Positions 48,911 to 57,894 are shown, counted from the first letter of the stretch. The stretch is 64,000 nt of DNA from an uncultured Roseburia sp. (GCA_947644305.1 CANRYS010000013.1:46793-110792), one strand, 5' to 3'. The notes: generated by a model not told the origin, from the letters alone. A program made the numbers and translations.

Positions 48911-50020
48911 ATGAATATCATACGAGAAATATATATGCGAGTAGGAGTAATGTTGTGTGGAGCATTAGGATGTACTGCAAGCACACTTATTTATGGATAT
49001 TACAAAGGAAGGAATAATAAGGAGTTGTTTCGAAAAGGAAGTATGTGGTGTTCAATTAGAGAAGACTTTCTTCCTGAAACATATGATTTAGTATTTGCAG
49101 GGTGGGATACACAGAAAAAAACGCTATCATCTTCTGTTAAAGAATATGGTATTCTTGCTTTTTCTAATGATTTAGATATTGAAATTTTCAGTCCAGTAGT
49201 TGGTCCTCTTGATTATGTTCATAGAATTGAAAATGTTCCGGTATCGCATTTATCAATAAATGAAGCAATTGACAAATTGAAAAAAGATATTAGAGATTTT
49301 AAAAATAGAAATGGTGTAGAAAAGGTTATTGTGGTAAATCTTTCTTCTCCTATGTTTTGTGGAGAGAATAATATTCACGGATGGAATTCTGCTACTGCTT
49401 ATTCGCTGGCAGCTGTTTCTTTGGGAGCTGACTGGGTTGAATTTACTCCTTCGAATTCAATTACATATGAACTGGAAACTTTGGCAAAAGAATCAAAGGC
49501 AAGGATTGCTGGACGTGATGGAAGCACGGGACAAACTATTTTGAAATTGCTATTTAAAGATTTTTTACTTAATAAAGGATTTACGATAAATGGTTGGTAT
49601 AGCACTAATATTATCGGTAATCATGATGGGAAGGTTTTAGGAAACGCAGATTACAATGTTGAAAAAATATTGGATAAAAAATCTGTTTTAGATGATGAAA
49701 TAAATTGTGATGATCATATTGTTGGAATTAGTTATTATAAACCTTGTGGTGATAATAAGGAGTCTTGGGATTGTGTGAATTTTTCTGGTTGGTTAAATTA
49801 TGAAATGAGTCTTAGGTTAAATTGGCATGGTCGAGATTCAATATTGGCTTCTGCTCTTTTGCTTGATATCATTACATGTTTGATAAAGTGTAATAATATG
49901 AATTATCCATATGGATTAGTAAATGATTTAGATATATGTTTTAAAAATCCAATTAATAAACAATCAAACAGCTATTTTGAGCAATTTAATAATTTTTGTA
50001 AATTTGTCTTAATGGATTAA
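48911..50020 (+). CDS. myo-Inositol-1-phosphate synthase-like protein
   Basis: About 369 residues of the inositol-3-phosphate synthase family, which turns glucose-6-phosphate into inositol phosphate with NAD. Visible family blocks: Rossmann start MRVGVMLCGALGCTAST, FTPSNS, GRDGSTGQT where eukaryotic enzymes have GDDFKSGQT, NIIGNHDGKVL (canonical GNNDGKNL), KPCGDNKESWD (canonical GDSKRAMDE, lysine kept) and HGRDSILASALLLD. Some core residues differ, so the substrate may be another sugar phosphate. The start is uncertain: GTG 48905, ATG 48911 and ATG 48935 are in frame, all with poor sites. First gene of the AT-rich operon. Confidence 0.8.
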   Translation: MNIIREIYMRVGVMLCGALGCTASTLIYGYYKGRNNKELFRKGSMWCSIREDFLPETYDLVFAGWDTQKKTLSSSVKEYGILAFSNDLDIEIFSPVVGPLDYVHRIENVPVSHLSINEAIDKLKKDIRDFKNRNGVEKVIVVNLSSPMFCGENNIHGWNSATAYSLAAVSLGADWVEFTPSNSITYELETLAKESKARIAGRDGSTGQTILKLLFKDFLLNKGFTINGWYSTNIIGNHDGKVLGNADYNVEKILDKKSVLDDEINCDDHIVGISYYKPCGDNKESWDCVNFSGWLNYEMSLRLNWHGRDSILASALLLDIITCLIKCNNMNYPYGLVNDLDICFKNPINKQSNSYFEQFNNFCKFVLMD

Positions 50021-50032
50021 GGTGAAATTTAA

Positions 50033-51412
50033 ATGAAAGATGTAAAATATGGAATTTGGGGTGGAAAATTTCAAATCATTCAAAAAGGGCATGAGTATGT
50101 AATGAGATATGTATCTAACAATTATCCTCATGTTTGTATAGGAATAATAAATCCTAATCCTAAAATAGAATTAGGTAGTATGGATCGATTGCAGTATCAA
50201 AAGATGAACAAAAATAATCCCTTTACATATTTTCAAAGAGCGTATTTGTGGAATTTATTACTGAGATATCACAGTGTAGATGCAGTTATTGTTCCACATT
50301 GGCAACCGCACGATTTTAAATTGGAAACTACTTTTCTGCCTGAAGTAGACCAAAGAGAATGGATTCTACCGCCTAATATGGATGATCATAGAGAAGAATT
50401 GGAGCAATTGGGGGAAAGAGTACATGTTTTTCAAGACAAACTACCTGAATTGAAAGTCATAAAGACATCAGAAATAAGACAAAAGTTCTATAGAAATGAT
50501 AATAATTTTGTGTTGGATATACCAGAGAAACTTCGAAAACAAACTCAAAAGTTTTTAACTAATAAAGACATAGATAAACAATTTATAATTATGCCGCTTA
50601 TAGGAGATAGAATAGATTCTCTATTAATTTATGGTGGTCTTCAGTTAGCAATTGACATGAAAAGAATGTTGATCTTCGCGCCTGTAGTTGAGGTACAGAA
50701 TGAAAAATGCTGGTGGAAGTATAAGCCGATTGAGGAACGTCAAAAAGATTTTTTCACTTTTTATCAAAAACATGAAATAATTAATTGTATAATGAAAAGT
50801 ATACAGTATTATGAATATATGGTAATTCCAATATTTATAAAAGATGGAAAGTGCGAGGAATTAGATGCTTTTTTTCCAAACTCAGTTGATCGGTGTTGGA
50901 TTTTAGAGAAAAATATTAATTTCCATGATGCTTTTTGGGAATTTCGTCAAGAAAAACTTATTGAGATAAACCGGGATAAAATTAATCTAAATTTATATAT
51001 AAAAATTTTTTGCCTTGTTTTTAATTTATATAAAGAAAGGAATTATTATTTTTTTCCTTTTGGCAAAGACACAGAAGAAAAAAATGAGACGATTCAAAAT
51101 ATTAGTGCAAAAGAAAATGATAATTTTTTTGATGATTTAACAGATAACGTTAAATTGGTTCTTGAATCAAAGAGACAAGAAAAATTTGTCAATGGGTTAA
51201 AAAAGATTGATAAAATATTAAAAGGTAGTTTGACGGATGAAAATTATAAAGATATTAGCAAAGTTATAACAAATAATGTTTGTTCTGTAGAAAAAAAGAA
51301 TTCTTTTTTGGAAAAAGTATTGAAAAATAATATTGGTAATGAGAGCTTTGCGGCAGGAGTTATAGTAGACATAGTAATAAATAACTCGATTTTGAAAAAT
51401 GAAAGGAATTAG
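50033..51412 (+). CDS. NadM-like nucleotidyltransferase with long unassigned C-terminal region
   Basis: A 459-residue protein. Residues 1-160 are an HxGH-type nucleotidyltransferase like archaeal NMN adenylyltransferase NadM: GIWGGKFQIIQKGHEYVM (first His of HxGH is Gln17, His20 kept), IGIINPNP, NPFTYFQRAYLW, and KTSEIRQ (144-150) in place of ISxTxxR. Such enzymes join a phosphate compound to a nucleotide with release of pyrophosphate. Residues ~165-340 look alpha/beta (IIMPLIGDRIDSLLIYGGLQLAIDM) and the last ~100 are Lys/Asn-rich helices. It starts 12 bases after the synthase-like gene and precedes the next by 5. Function unknown. Confidence 0.7.
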   Translation: MKDVKYGIWGGKFQIIQKGHEYVMRYVSNNYPHVCIGIINPNPKIELGSMDRLQYQKMNKNNPFTYFQRAYLWNLLLRYHSVDAVIVPHWQPHDFKLETTFLPEVDQREWILPPNMDDHREELEQLGERVHVFQDKLPELKVIKTSEIRQKFYRNDNNFVLDIPEKLRKQTQKFLTNKDIDKQFIIMPLIGDRIDSLLIYGGLQLAIDMKRMLIFAPVVEVQNEKCWWKYKPIEERQKDFFTFYQKHEIINCIMKSIQYYEYMVIPIFIKDGKCEELDAFFPNSVDRCWILEKNINFHDAFWEFRQEKLIEINRDKINLNLYIKIFCLVFNLYKERNYYFFPFGKDTEEKNETIQNISAKENDNFFDDLTDNVKLVLESKRQEKFVNGLKKIDKILKGSLTDENYKDISKVITNNVCSVEKKNSFLEKVLKNNIGNESFAAGVIVDIVINNSILKNERN

Positions 51413-51417
51413 AAAAA

Positions 51418-52740
51418 ATGTGTATTTATATATTTTCTGGAAGATTCCAACCGTTCCATAATGGACATATGCAAGTATTTCAACAGTTATGTAAACAAAT
51501 AAAAGCGACAGACATAATTGTACTTGGAGTCATTGCACCTTTTCTACCTAAGGAAGCAGATATTAAGGATAACGAGTTTTTTATGGCTTCTGAGGAACAT
51601 CATTTGCCTGATAGAAACCCGTGGGAAGTATCAGTACCTCTTTATGCAGTTTCAAGAATTGCAAGATTAAGCCATTATTCAGGTCAGATAATTACTACCT
51701 TGCTACCACGTCCAGAATGTGGTTGGCAGACGATAACGTCATGGTTTCCTCAAGATCGAATATGGGTTATTCCCTCTGCTGGGGAGGAGTTTGATGAAAA
51801 AAAACAAGATTATTTTACTAAAATGGGGGATAAAGTTATAAGATTTGAAGATACCACTAATATTTCTGGACGTAAATTAAGAGAATATTATGAAAAAAGT
51901 CAATTTACAGAGTTCGAAGCTAATATCCCCAGTGAAATAGTAGATATATATTTTAAAGAAAAACCAGATGATAATGCTGAAAATGATTTTCAAAAAAGGG
52001 CAGAAAAGTTCGAAAAGCACTCAAAATGGGTTACAGATAATAGAGTTAATAGAATTCCCAAAGATTTTTTTGAAATGAACAAAATAAACGTTGGGAATGT
52101 TCTTGATGTTGGCGGGGGAACAGGTTATTTAGCGTGGTATTTATTTGAGCATCTAACAAGTAAACCGCAGTCTATATCTTTAGTTGATATCAGTAGAAAC
52201 ATGTTAGATGAAGCTGAAAAGAAAGAAAATTGTCCTATAAATGTTTACAACACTTCAATCGAAACTTTCTGTCAACTCACCACTAAAGAGTTTGATTCTA
52301 TACTCTTGCGTCAAGTTCTACATTATGTAGAGGATGTCAACGAAACTATCAGCTTAATTAAAAATGTATTAAAACAGGGTGGATTTATCTATGTAGGGCA
52401 AATTCTTGTTCCGGATGAAGAATGTAGACTATGGCATGATGAATTAATGAAAGGAATATCTAAAAATAGAAGAAGAACATTTGTATTAGATGAATTTATT
52501 GCTTTGTTTGAGCATAATGGTTTTAAAGTGGTAGAAAAAAGTATAAATGATTTTGAAGAGAAATTTTCTGATTTATTTAAAAGAAGAATTAGTATATATG
52601 AAAGACTATCGGATAATTTATTATCTAAAATGGAGAAATTGACCAATGATTCGATTAAAAGGAAAATGTCCTTAAAATTTGAAGAAAATGATTTGTTTTA
52701 CACTGTCAAATTTGTTCATCTTCTCTTGCAGACTGAGTGA
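51418..52740 (+). CDS. Bifunctional NadM-like nucleotidyltransferase / SAM-dependent methyltransferase
   Basis: A 440-residue fusion. Residues 1-175 are a nucleotidyltransferase with intact motifs: SGRFQPFHNGH (HxGH, His14 and His17), NPWE, and ISGRKLREYY (149-158). Residues ~195-440 are a class I methyltransferase: motif I NVLDVGGGTGYLAWYL (227-242), acidic VDIS, then DSILLRQVLHYVEDV and KNVLKQGGFIYVGQ. Together they suggest activation of a phosphate compound with a nucleotide and methylation of it. Third gene of the operon, 5 bases after the other nucleotidyltransferase. The fusion is uncommon to my knowledge. Confidence 0.78.
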   Translation: MCIYIFSGRFQPFHNGHMQVFQQLCKQIKATDIIVLGVIAPFLPKEADIKDNEFFMASEEHHLPDRNPWEVSVPLYAVSRIARLSHYSGQIITTLLPRPECGWQTITSWFPQDRIWVIPSAGEEFDEKKQDYFTKMGDKVIRFEDTTNISGRKLREYYEKSQFTEFEANIPSEIVDIYFKEKPDDNAENDFQKRAEKFEKHSKWVTDNRVNRIPKDFFEMNKINVGNVLDVGGGTGYLAWYLFEHLTSKPQSISLVDISRNMLDEAEKKENCPINVYNTSIETFCQLTTKEFDSILLRQVLHYVEDVNETISLIKNVLKQGGFIYVGQILVPDEECRLWHDELMKGISKNRRRTFVLDEFIALFEHNGFKVVEKSINDFEEKFSDLFKRRISIYERLSDNLLSKMEKLTNDSIKRKMSLKFEENDLFYTVKFVHLLLQTE

Positions 52741-52877
52741 TAGAAAAGTTTCACTTGTTATAAAAGATTTTTTTGAAAGTGTGAAGCATATCTTGAACAA
52801 AGGCTATATAATCCTTGTGAGAGATATTATAGTAGTTATCATTTTAAATTTTATTTATAGTAGAAAGAAGGATCGTT

Positions 52878-54059
52878 TTGAAAATACTTTTGATTGGAAA
52901 TGGATTTGATATTGCACATGATTTGCCAACTACTTATAATGAATTTTTAGATTTTTGTAAGAAGACTAGAGAAATTTTTAATCTTAATAATTCTTTTTCA
53001 ATAAATAATTATATTAATCAAAATAAGGATTGGAAATTCAATACATATATAAAAAATACTATATTTGATGCATTTCAGAAGAAAAAAATTGAAAAAAATA
53101 GCAAAGAGGGGAATTTAAAAGGTTATAAAGTTTTAAGTTCAAATAATGCTTTAAATGAATTAAATACTCTTATTAACCGAAATACATGGATAGACTATTT
53201 TTTGAATTTTCACTCTTTTATTGGTAATGGTTGGATAGATTTTGAGTCGGAAATATCGAGAGTGATCAAAATTATTGATGATACAATAGTTTTAACTAAT
53301 AAAAATAAGAATTTGGCTGATCATCTTGACGATAATAAAAAAGATGTATTAGAAGATATTATAAAATATTCTAAAAAAACAAAGGGAGAGTCAGTTGGAG
53401 ATATTGAACTTATAAATGAATTTGTTATTTTTTTATACAAGGAGTTAAATAGATTAATTAGGGCATTTGAAATATATATTGCTGAGTTTGTTAATAAAGT
53501 TCCCATATCTAAAAAAAATTTTGACATAGCTAGGTTAAATCCTGATCATGTTTTATCCTTTAATTATTCTAATACATTTGAAAGGATATATGCAGAAGAG
53601 AAAAAAATAAAGTATTCCTTTATTCATGGAAAAGCGGACATTAAAAAGACCGTTGATTCAAGTAATTTAGTTCTTGGTATAGATGAATTCTTGGATGAAA
53701 ACAGAAAAGATATGGAATTAGAATTAATAATGTTTAAGAAATATTATCAAAGAATATATAAATCCACGAGTAGCACTTACATAAATTGGTTAGAACAGAT
53801 TATTGCTAATAATTCATATAAACATAGCTTATACATTTTTGGACATTCATTAGATATTACTGATAGAGATATTTTAAAGTTATTTATTTGTAATGATAAT
53901 ATACAAACAAAAATATTTTATTATCGAAAAAATATTAATGATAAGATAGTTTTAGGAAAAATGATAAAAAATTTGGTGCGACTAATAGGACAAGACGAGT
54001 TAATAAGAAGAACAGGCGGGTATCATAAAACAATAGAGTTTATCCCACAGAAAGTATAG
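52878..54059 (+). CDS. AbiH-family phage resistance protein
   Basis: A 393-residue protein of the AbiH (bacteriophage abortive infection) family. The N-terminal MKILLIGNGFDIAHDLPTTYNEFLDF is its signature, and the C-terminal IFGHSLDITDRDILKLF is the second conserved block; LSFNYSNTFERIY and FIHGKAD lie between. AbiH protects lactococci from some phages; the biochemical activity is not established. TTG 52878 has AAGGA 5 bases upstream. It is separated from the operon by 137 bases that contain a TATAAT (52807-52812) with a weak -35, so it may have its own promoter. Same low GC as the three genes upstream. Confidence 0.88.
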   Translation: MKILLIGNGFDIAHDLPTTYNEFLDFCKKTREIFNLNNSFSINNYINQNKDWKFNTYIKNTIFDAFQKKKIEKNSKEGNLKGYKVLSSNNALNELNTLINRNTWIDYFLNFHSFIGNGWIDFESEISRVIKIIDDTIVLTNKNKNLADHLDDNKKDVLEDIIKYSKKTKGESVGDIELINEFVIFLYKELNRLIRAFEIYIAEFVNKVPISKKNFDIARLNPDHVLSFNYSNTFERIYAEEKKIKYSFIHGKADIKKTVDSSNLVLGIDEFLDENRKDMELELIMFKKYYQRIYKSTSSTYINWLEQIIANNSYKHSLYIFGHSLDITDRDILKLFICNDNIQTKIFYYRKNINDKIVLGKMIKNLVRLIGQDELIRRTGGYHKTIEFIPQKV

Positions 54060-54285
54060 GATATTTTAAGAGATACATATTATGGTATAAGTTAAATTGA
54101 TTAACATAATTGCAACGATGATATGGTAAATTACAAAATTATATAAAGTTGCTTTCTTTTAGTATGAAAAGATTTAAGAAAATATTATTTGTTCCTTTTA
54201 TAAGTAAGCATATTATAAAAAGGGGTGTGACCATTAGATAATTTTTTATCTCATAGTCACACTCCCTTCTGTTTTATGCTGTCTC
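54060..54285. other. AT-rich end of the island
   Basis: 226 bases between AbiH and ppk1 (convergent). Apart from the terminator hairpin at 54216-54268, I see no gene, integrase remnant or flanking direct repeat that would mark how the island arrived. Confidence 0.6.
54216..54268 (-). terminator. Terminator of ppk1 (bidirectional hairpin)
   Basis: TGTGAC (54226-54231) with GTCACA (54256-54261), extended by GGGG/CTCCC with a bulge and inner AGATAA/TTATCT. Read from the minus strand the stem is followed by TTTTTAT; on the plus strand the tail is weaker. Confidence 0.75.
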
Positions 54286-56376
54286 CTACTGCCGGTTCTT
54301 TGCTTCCTTGCAGAACTGGATCTGGGAGCAGACCGGCGCTTTGCCCCGGCGCTCTACTTTTTTATAAATGCCGCCGTAGATATCTACGGGGCTTCCTTTT
54401 TCTTTATCGATCACGTCGTCTGGCTGGAGAAGATGGGCTTTTTGATTGTCGGCAAGCTGGAGATCCAGAACATGCACGATCTGTTCTTTGAGTCTTTCAT
54501 CCTCCACCGGGAACAGGATTTCCACCCGCTTGTCAAGGTTTCTAGGCATCCAGTCCGCACTTCCCATATAGATCTCAGAATCTCCGTCATTTTCAAAATA
54601 ATAGATCCGGGAGTGCTCCAGGAAGGTGCCTACGATGGAGCGGACGCGGATGGTCTCACTCATGCCCTTGATGCCCTGTTTGAGGCAGCAGATTCCCCGG
54701 ACGATCAGGTCGATCTCTACGCCGGCTGCCGAGGCATCGTAGAGGGCTTTGATGATCCCCGCATCACACAGGGAATTCATCTTGGCGATAATCTTTGCTG
54801 GTTTGCCTTTGAGGGCGTTGTCACGTTCCCTCTCGATCAGCGCTACAAATTTGTTGCGCAGCCAGATCGGCGCCAGGGAGAGCTTATTCCACGCCAGCGG
54901 CTCCGAGTAGCCGGAAAGCATATTGAATACAGCGGTGGCATCCTCACCGTAAGGGCGTTTGCAGGTGAAGATTCCCATATCCGTATACAGTTTTGCGGTA
55001 GAATCGTTATAGTTTCCGGTGCCGAGATGGACGTAGCGACGGATGCCATCCTCTTCCCTGCGGACCACCAGGGTAATCTTGCTGTGAGTCTTGAGTCCTA
55101 CCAGTCCATAGATGACATGACAGCCTGCCTTTTCCAGTTTCCTCGCCCAGACGATATTATTTTCCTCGTCAAAACGCGCTTTCAGCTCCACCAGCACCGT
55201 GACCTGTTTGCCGTTTTCTGCGGCTTGGGCCAGGGAGGCGATGATCGGTGAGTTGCTGCTGACGCGGTAAAGGGTCTGTTTGATGGCCAGGACGTCCGGG
55301 TCTTTGGCGGCGAGGCGGACAAAATTCACCACAGGGTTGAAGGTCTCATAGGGGTGGTGAAGGAGGATGTCGCCCTCCCGGATCTGCTCAAAGAGATCCC
55401 GGTCCATATCGAGGTTTTTCGGGGGCTGGGGGATGTAGCGGGGTTCTTTGAGGTGGTCAAAGCCATCCATCCCGTACACTTTCATGAGAAAGGTCAGATC
55501 TAGAGGCCCATGGATCTTGAAAATATCTTGCTCCTGGATCATCAGTTCTTTTTTTAGTATTTTTAACAGTCTTTTGTCGATGCCCCGCTCCACTTCTAGT
55601 CGAATCGCCTCTCCCCACTGACGTTTTTTGAGCTGCTTTTCAATTTCGATCAGAAGATCAGCCGCCTCGTCTTCGTCGATGGTGAGATCGGCATTTCTCA
55701 TAACCCGGTAAGGGGTGGCAGCCAAGACCTTATAATTAAGAAATAGTTTTTGTATGTTTTTTTCGATCACCTGCTCCAGTAGAAGGATCGCGGTTTCCCC
55801 TTCCTTTTCTGAGGGCACGGTTACGATCCGGGGCAGCACAGAGGGAACCTGTACTGTGGCGAAATCAAAGGTGTCTTTCTGCTTTTTGTCCATCAGAAGC
55901 GCCGCGATGTTCAGGGATTTGTTGCGGATCAGAGGAAATGGGCGGGAAGAATCCACAGCCATCGGGGTAAGCACCGGATATACTTCTTTGAGAAAATAGT
56001 TATCCACATAGGCGGCCTGTTCCTTTGTCAGATTCTCGTATTGGGTAATAATCTTCAGCCCTTGGCGTTTCAGGGATGGGAGGAAGGAACGGTTGTATAT
56101 GTTGTATTGGGATTCCACCAGTTCGTGGGTTCCCTGGGAGATCGTTTCCAACTGTTCTCTTGGGGTGAGCCCTGCGATATCTTTTTTGGTGTATTTGGCG
56201 TGAACCATATCTTTTAATGAGGCGACGCGAATCATAAAAAATTCGTCTAAGTTGGAAGCCGTGATACTTAAAAATTTGAGGCGCTCCATCAGTGGGATGG
56301 ATTTGTCCTTTGCCTCTGAGAGAACACGGTAATTAAACCCGAGCCAGCTCAGCTCTCTATTGTAAAATTTGCTCAT
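54286..56376 (-). CDS. ppk1: Polyphosphate kinase 1
   Basis: A 696-residue PPK1 that polymerises ATP gamma-phosphate into polyphosphate. N domain FYNRELSWLGFNYRVL and SNLDEFFMIRVASLK; head domain; catalytic C domains with LKTHSKITLVVR and RYVHLGTGNYNDSTAKLYTD (the phospho-accepting and helper histidines), IVRGICCLKQGIKGMSETIRV and MGSADWMPRNLDKRVE. Length is normal. It lies 3 bases after the exopolyphosphatase gene, so the synthesis and breakdown enzymes share an operon. Confidence 0.96.
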   Translation of the reverse strand: MSKFYNRELSWLGFNYRVLSEAKDKSIPLMERLKFLSITASNLDEFFMIRVASLKDMVHAKYTKKDIAGLTPREQLETISQGTHELVESQYNIYNRSFLPSLKRQGLKIITQYENLTKEQAAYVDNYFLKEVYPVLTPMAVDSSRPFPLIRNKSLNIAALLMDKKQKDTFDFATVQVPSVLPRIVTVPSEKEGETAILLLEQVIEKNIQKLFLNYKVLAATPYRVMRNADLTIDEDEAADLLIEIEKQLKKRQWGEAIRLEVERGIDKRLLKILKKELMIQEQDIFKIHGPLDLTFLMKVYGMDGFDHLKEPRYIPQPPKNLDMDRDLFEQIREGDILLHHPYETFNPVVNFVRLAAKDPDVLAIKQTLYRVSSNSPIIASLAQAAENGKQVTVLVELKARFDEENNIVWARKLEKAGCHVIYGLVGLKTHSKITLVVRREEDGIRRYVHLGTGNYNDSTAKLYTDMGIFTCKRPYGEDATAVFNMLSGYSEPLAWNKLSLAPIWLRNKFVALIERERDNALKGKPAKIIAKMNSLCDAGIIKALYDASAAGVEIDLIVRGICCLKQGIKGMSETIRVRSIVGTFLEHSRIYYFENDGDSEIYMGSADWMPRNLDKRVEILFPVEDERLKEQIVHVLDLQLADNQKAHLLQPDDVIDKEKGSPVDIYGGIYKKVERRGKAPVCSQIQFCKEAKNRQ

Positions 56377-56379
56377 GAT

Positions 56380-57894
56380 CTATCCCTCTTTTCTTTTATT
56401 TTTCTTTTTCAGCACCGGACGGATCCCAAATGCTTCCTCAAACACATCGGCTTTCCGGTGGAACAGTCCTTTCTCCAAAGTAATGTCTGCCATGGTGTAG
56501 GCGACGATGAGCAGGGAACTATCCTGGAGTGTGACGCCTACCTGACGGATCTTCTGGGAATTGCTCTTATCCAGTACATTCGCCAACTTGAGGATGGCGC
56601 ACAATTTTACGATGGTGATGTATTCTTCCCGGGAGATGTCGTCTCCGATCTCTTCAAAAGGAGGAAAATATTCGCTGTTGTAACGCAGGATATTTGCCAC
56701 GATCACGCGCTCCTTGTGGGAAATCCCGATAATCTCAGTACTCATGATGATTTTGTACGAATTTTCCCTGGTCTGCTCCATATTGACATATGCGCCGCAA
56801 CTGTGGAGTATGACACTGATCTGTAACAACAGGCGTTCTCGTTTGCCCAGCCCGTGGAGTTTTCGGATGCTGTCAAATATCTCCAATGCCAAATAGGTGA
56901 CGTTTTCTACGTGATTCATGTCCGTGTGATAGCGCAGGGCAATGTTTTTTGATGTGGTAAGGATGTCCTTGGTAAAATCGTGACCGGAATTGATCCGTTC
57001 CTTGCGCTCGGCATACTCTGCCACCATGCTGTCACAGAGGTCGATGGCGGACATGTAAATATCTTCGCATTTAGTCAGGGCGGCGATCTTTTTCAAAAGA
57101 AGGATGGTGGGCGCCATCGCCTCATTTCCTTCGATGCCCGGCAAAAAGGCAGAATTTATGCTGGCTAATTCTTTTTGCGACATAAGCCCTGTAAAATCTG
57201 CATATCTTTCCTTAAGCAGTTGTTTGATCTCAGGAATCTGATCCCCTACTGTGATGATATGGGGAATCTTCTGGTTATCTAGATACATCCGGCAGAACTC
57301 AGTCAGATCCTTGTTCATGTATTCGGAAATCAATTCATTGAAATTAAAGATCTCCGGCTCAATGGTGTGAAGGAGCTCCCGAATCCGGGAGGAACCAAGT
57401 TTTAGGTTCTGGGTAAATTCCAGAGTTCCCAGGTGGAACAGGGACAGTTGTATACTGCCCGCCCGGATATCCACGATCAGGGCGCCTTTGTCGATCAGTT
57501 CTGAGAAGTTCTTTTCTTTCAGAAACACAGCTTTGAAATATAAAAAACGCTCTTCGCTATTGCTCAGGATCTTCACCTTGACATCTGCCTGTAATTTGAT
57601 CTGGTCTAACAGGACCAGCTTATTGGACGCTTCCCGCAGGGCATCGGTACCATAGGCATGGTAGGTGGATACCTGGTATTCCTGCATGATTTTTTTGTAA
57701 TCCCTTAGTACCCTGCAGATTTCTGACATGGTCCGGTAAGAAACCTGGCCATGGGAGAAAATCTCTGAGCCTAAGGACATTTTGTGCCTCAGATGAGTGA
57801 GTTCACGGATGCCATGGGTTTTTGACACCTCATAAATCTTCATGGCAAGTTCTCCGGAACCTACATCGATGGCAGCGTAGGTGTTTATCGCCAT
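56380..57894 (-). CDS. ppx: Ppx/GppA exopolyphosphatase with C-terminal HD-like domain
   Basis: About 505 residues. The ASKHA phosphatase core starts MAINTYAAIDVGSGELAMKIYEV and has YGTDALREASNK and ALIVDIRAGSIQLSLF; the C-terminal ~200 residues form a helical HD-like domain (HVENVTYLALEIFDSI, LLQISVILHSCGAYVN). The usual HD pair is altered (HSCG in place of HDxG), so hydrolase activity of that domain is doubtful. It degrades polyphosphate or pppGpp. I place the start at ATG 57894 with GGAG upstream; the frame stays open to 57969. Confidence 0.88.
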   Translation of the reverse strand: MAINTYAAIDVGSGELAMKIYEVSKTHGIRELTHLRHKMSLGSEIFSHGQVSYRTMSEICRVLRDYKKIMQEYQVSTYHAYGTDALREASNKLVLLDQIKLQADVKVKILSNSEERFLYFKAVFLKEKNFSELIDKGALIVDIRAGSIQLSLFHLGTLEFTQNLKLGSSRIRELLHTIEPEIFNFNELISEYMNKDLTEFCRMYLDNQKIPHIITVGDQIPEIKQLLKERYADFTGLMSQKELASINSAFLPGIEGNEAMAPTILLLKKIAALTKCEDIYMSAIDLCDSMVAEYAERKERINSGHDFTKDILTTSKNIALRYHTDMNHVENVTYLALEIFDSIRKLHGLGKRERLLLQISVILHSCGAYVNMEQTRENSYKIIMSTEIIGISHKERVIVANILRYNSEYFPPFEEIGDDISREEYITIVKLCAILKLANVLDKSNSQKIRQVGVTLQDSSLLIVAYTMADITLEKGLFHRKADVFEEAFGIRPVLKKKNKRKEG

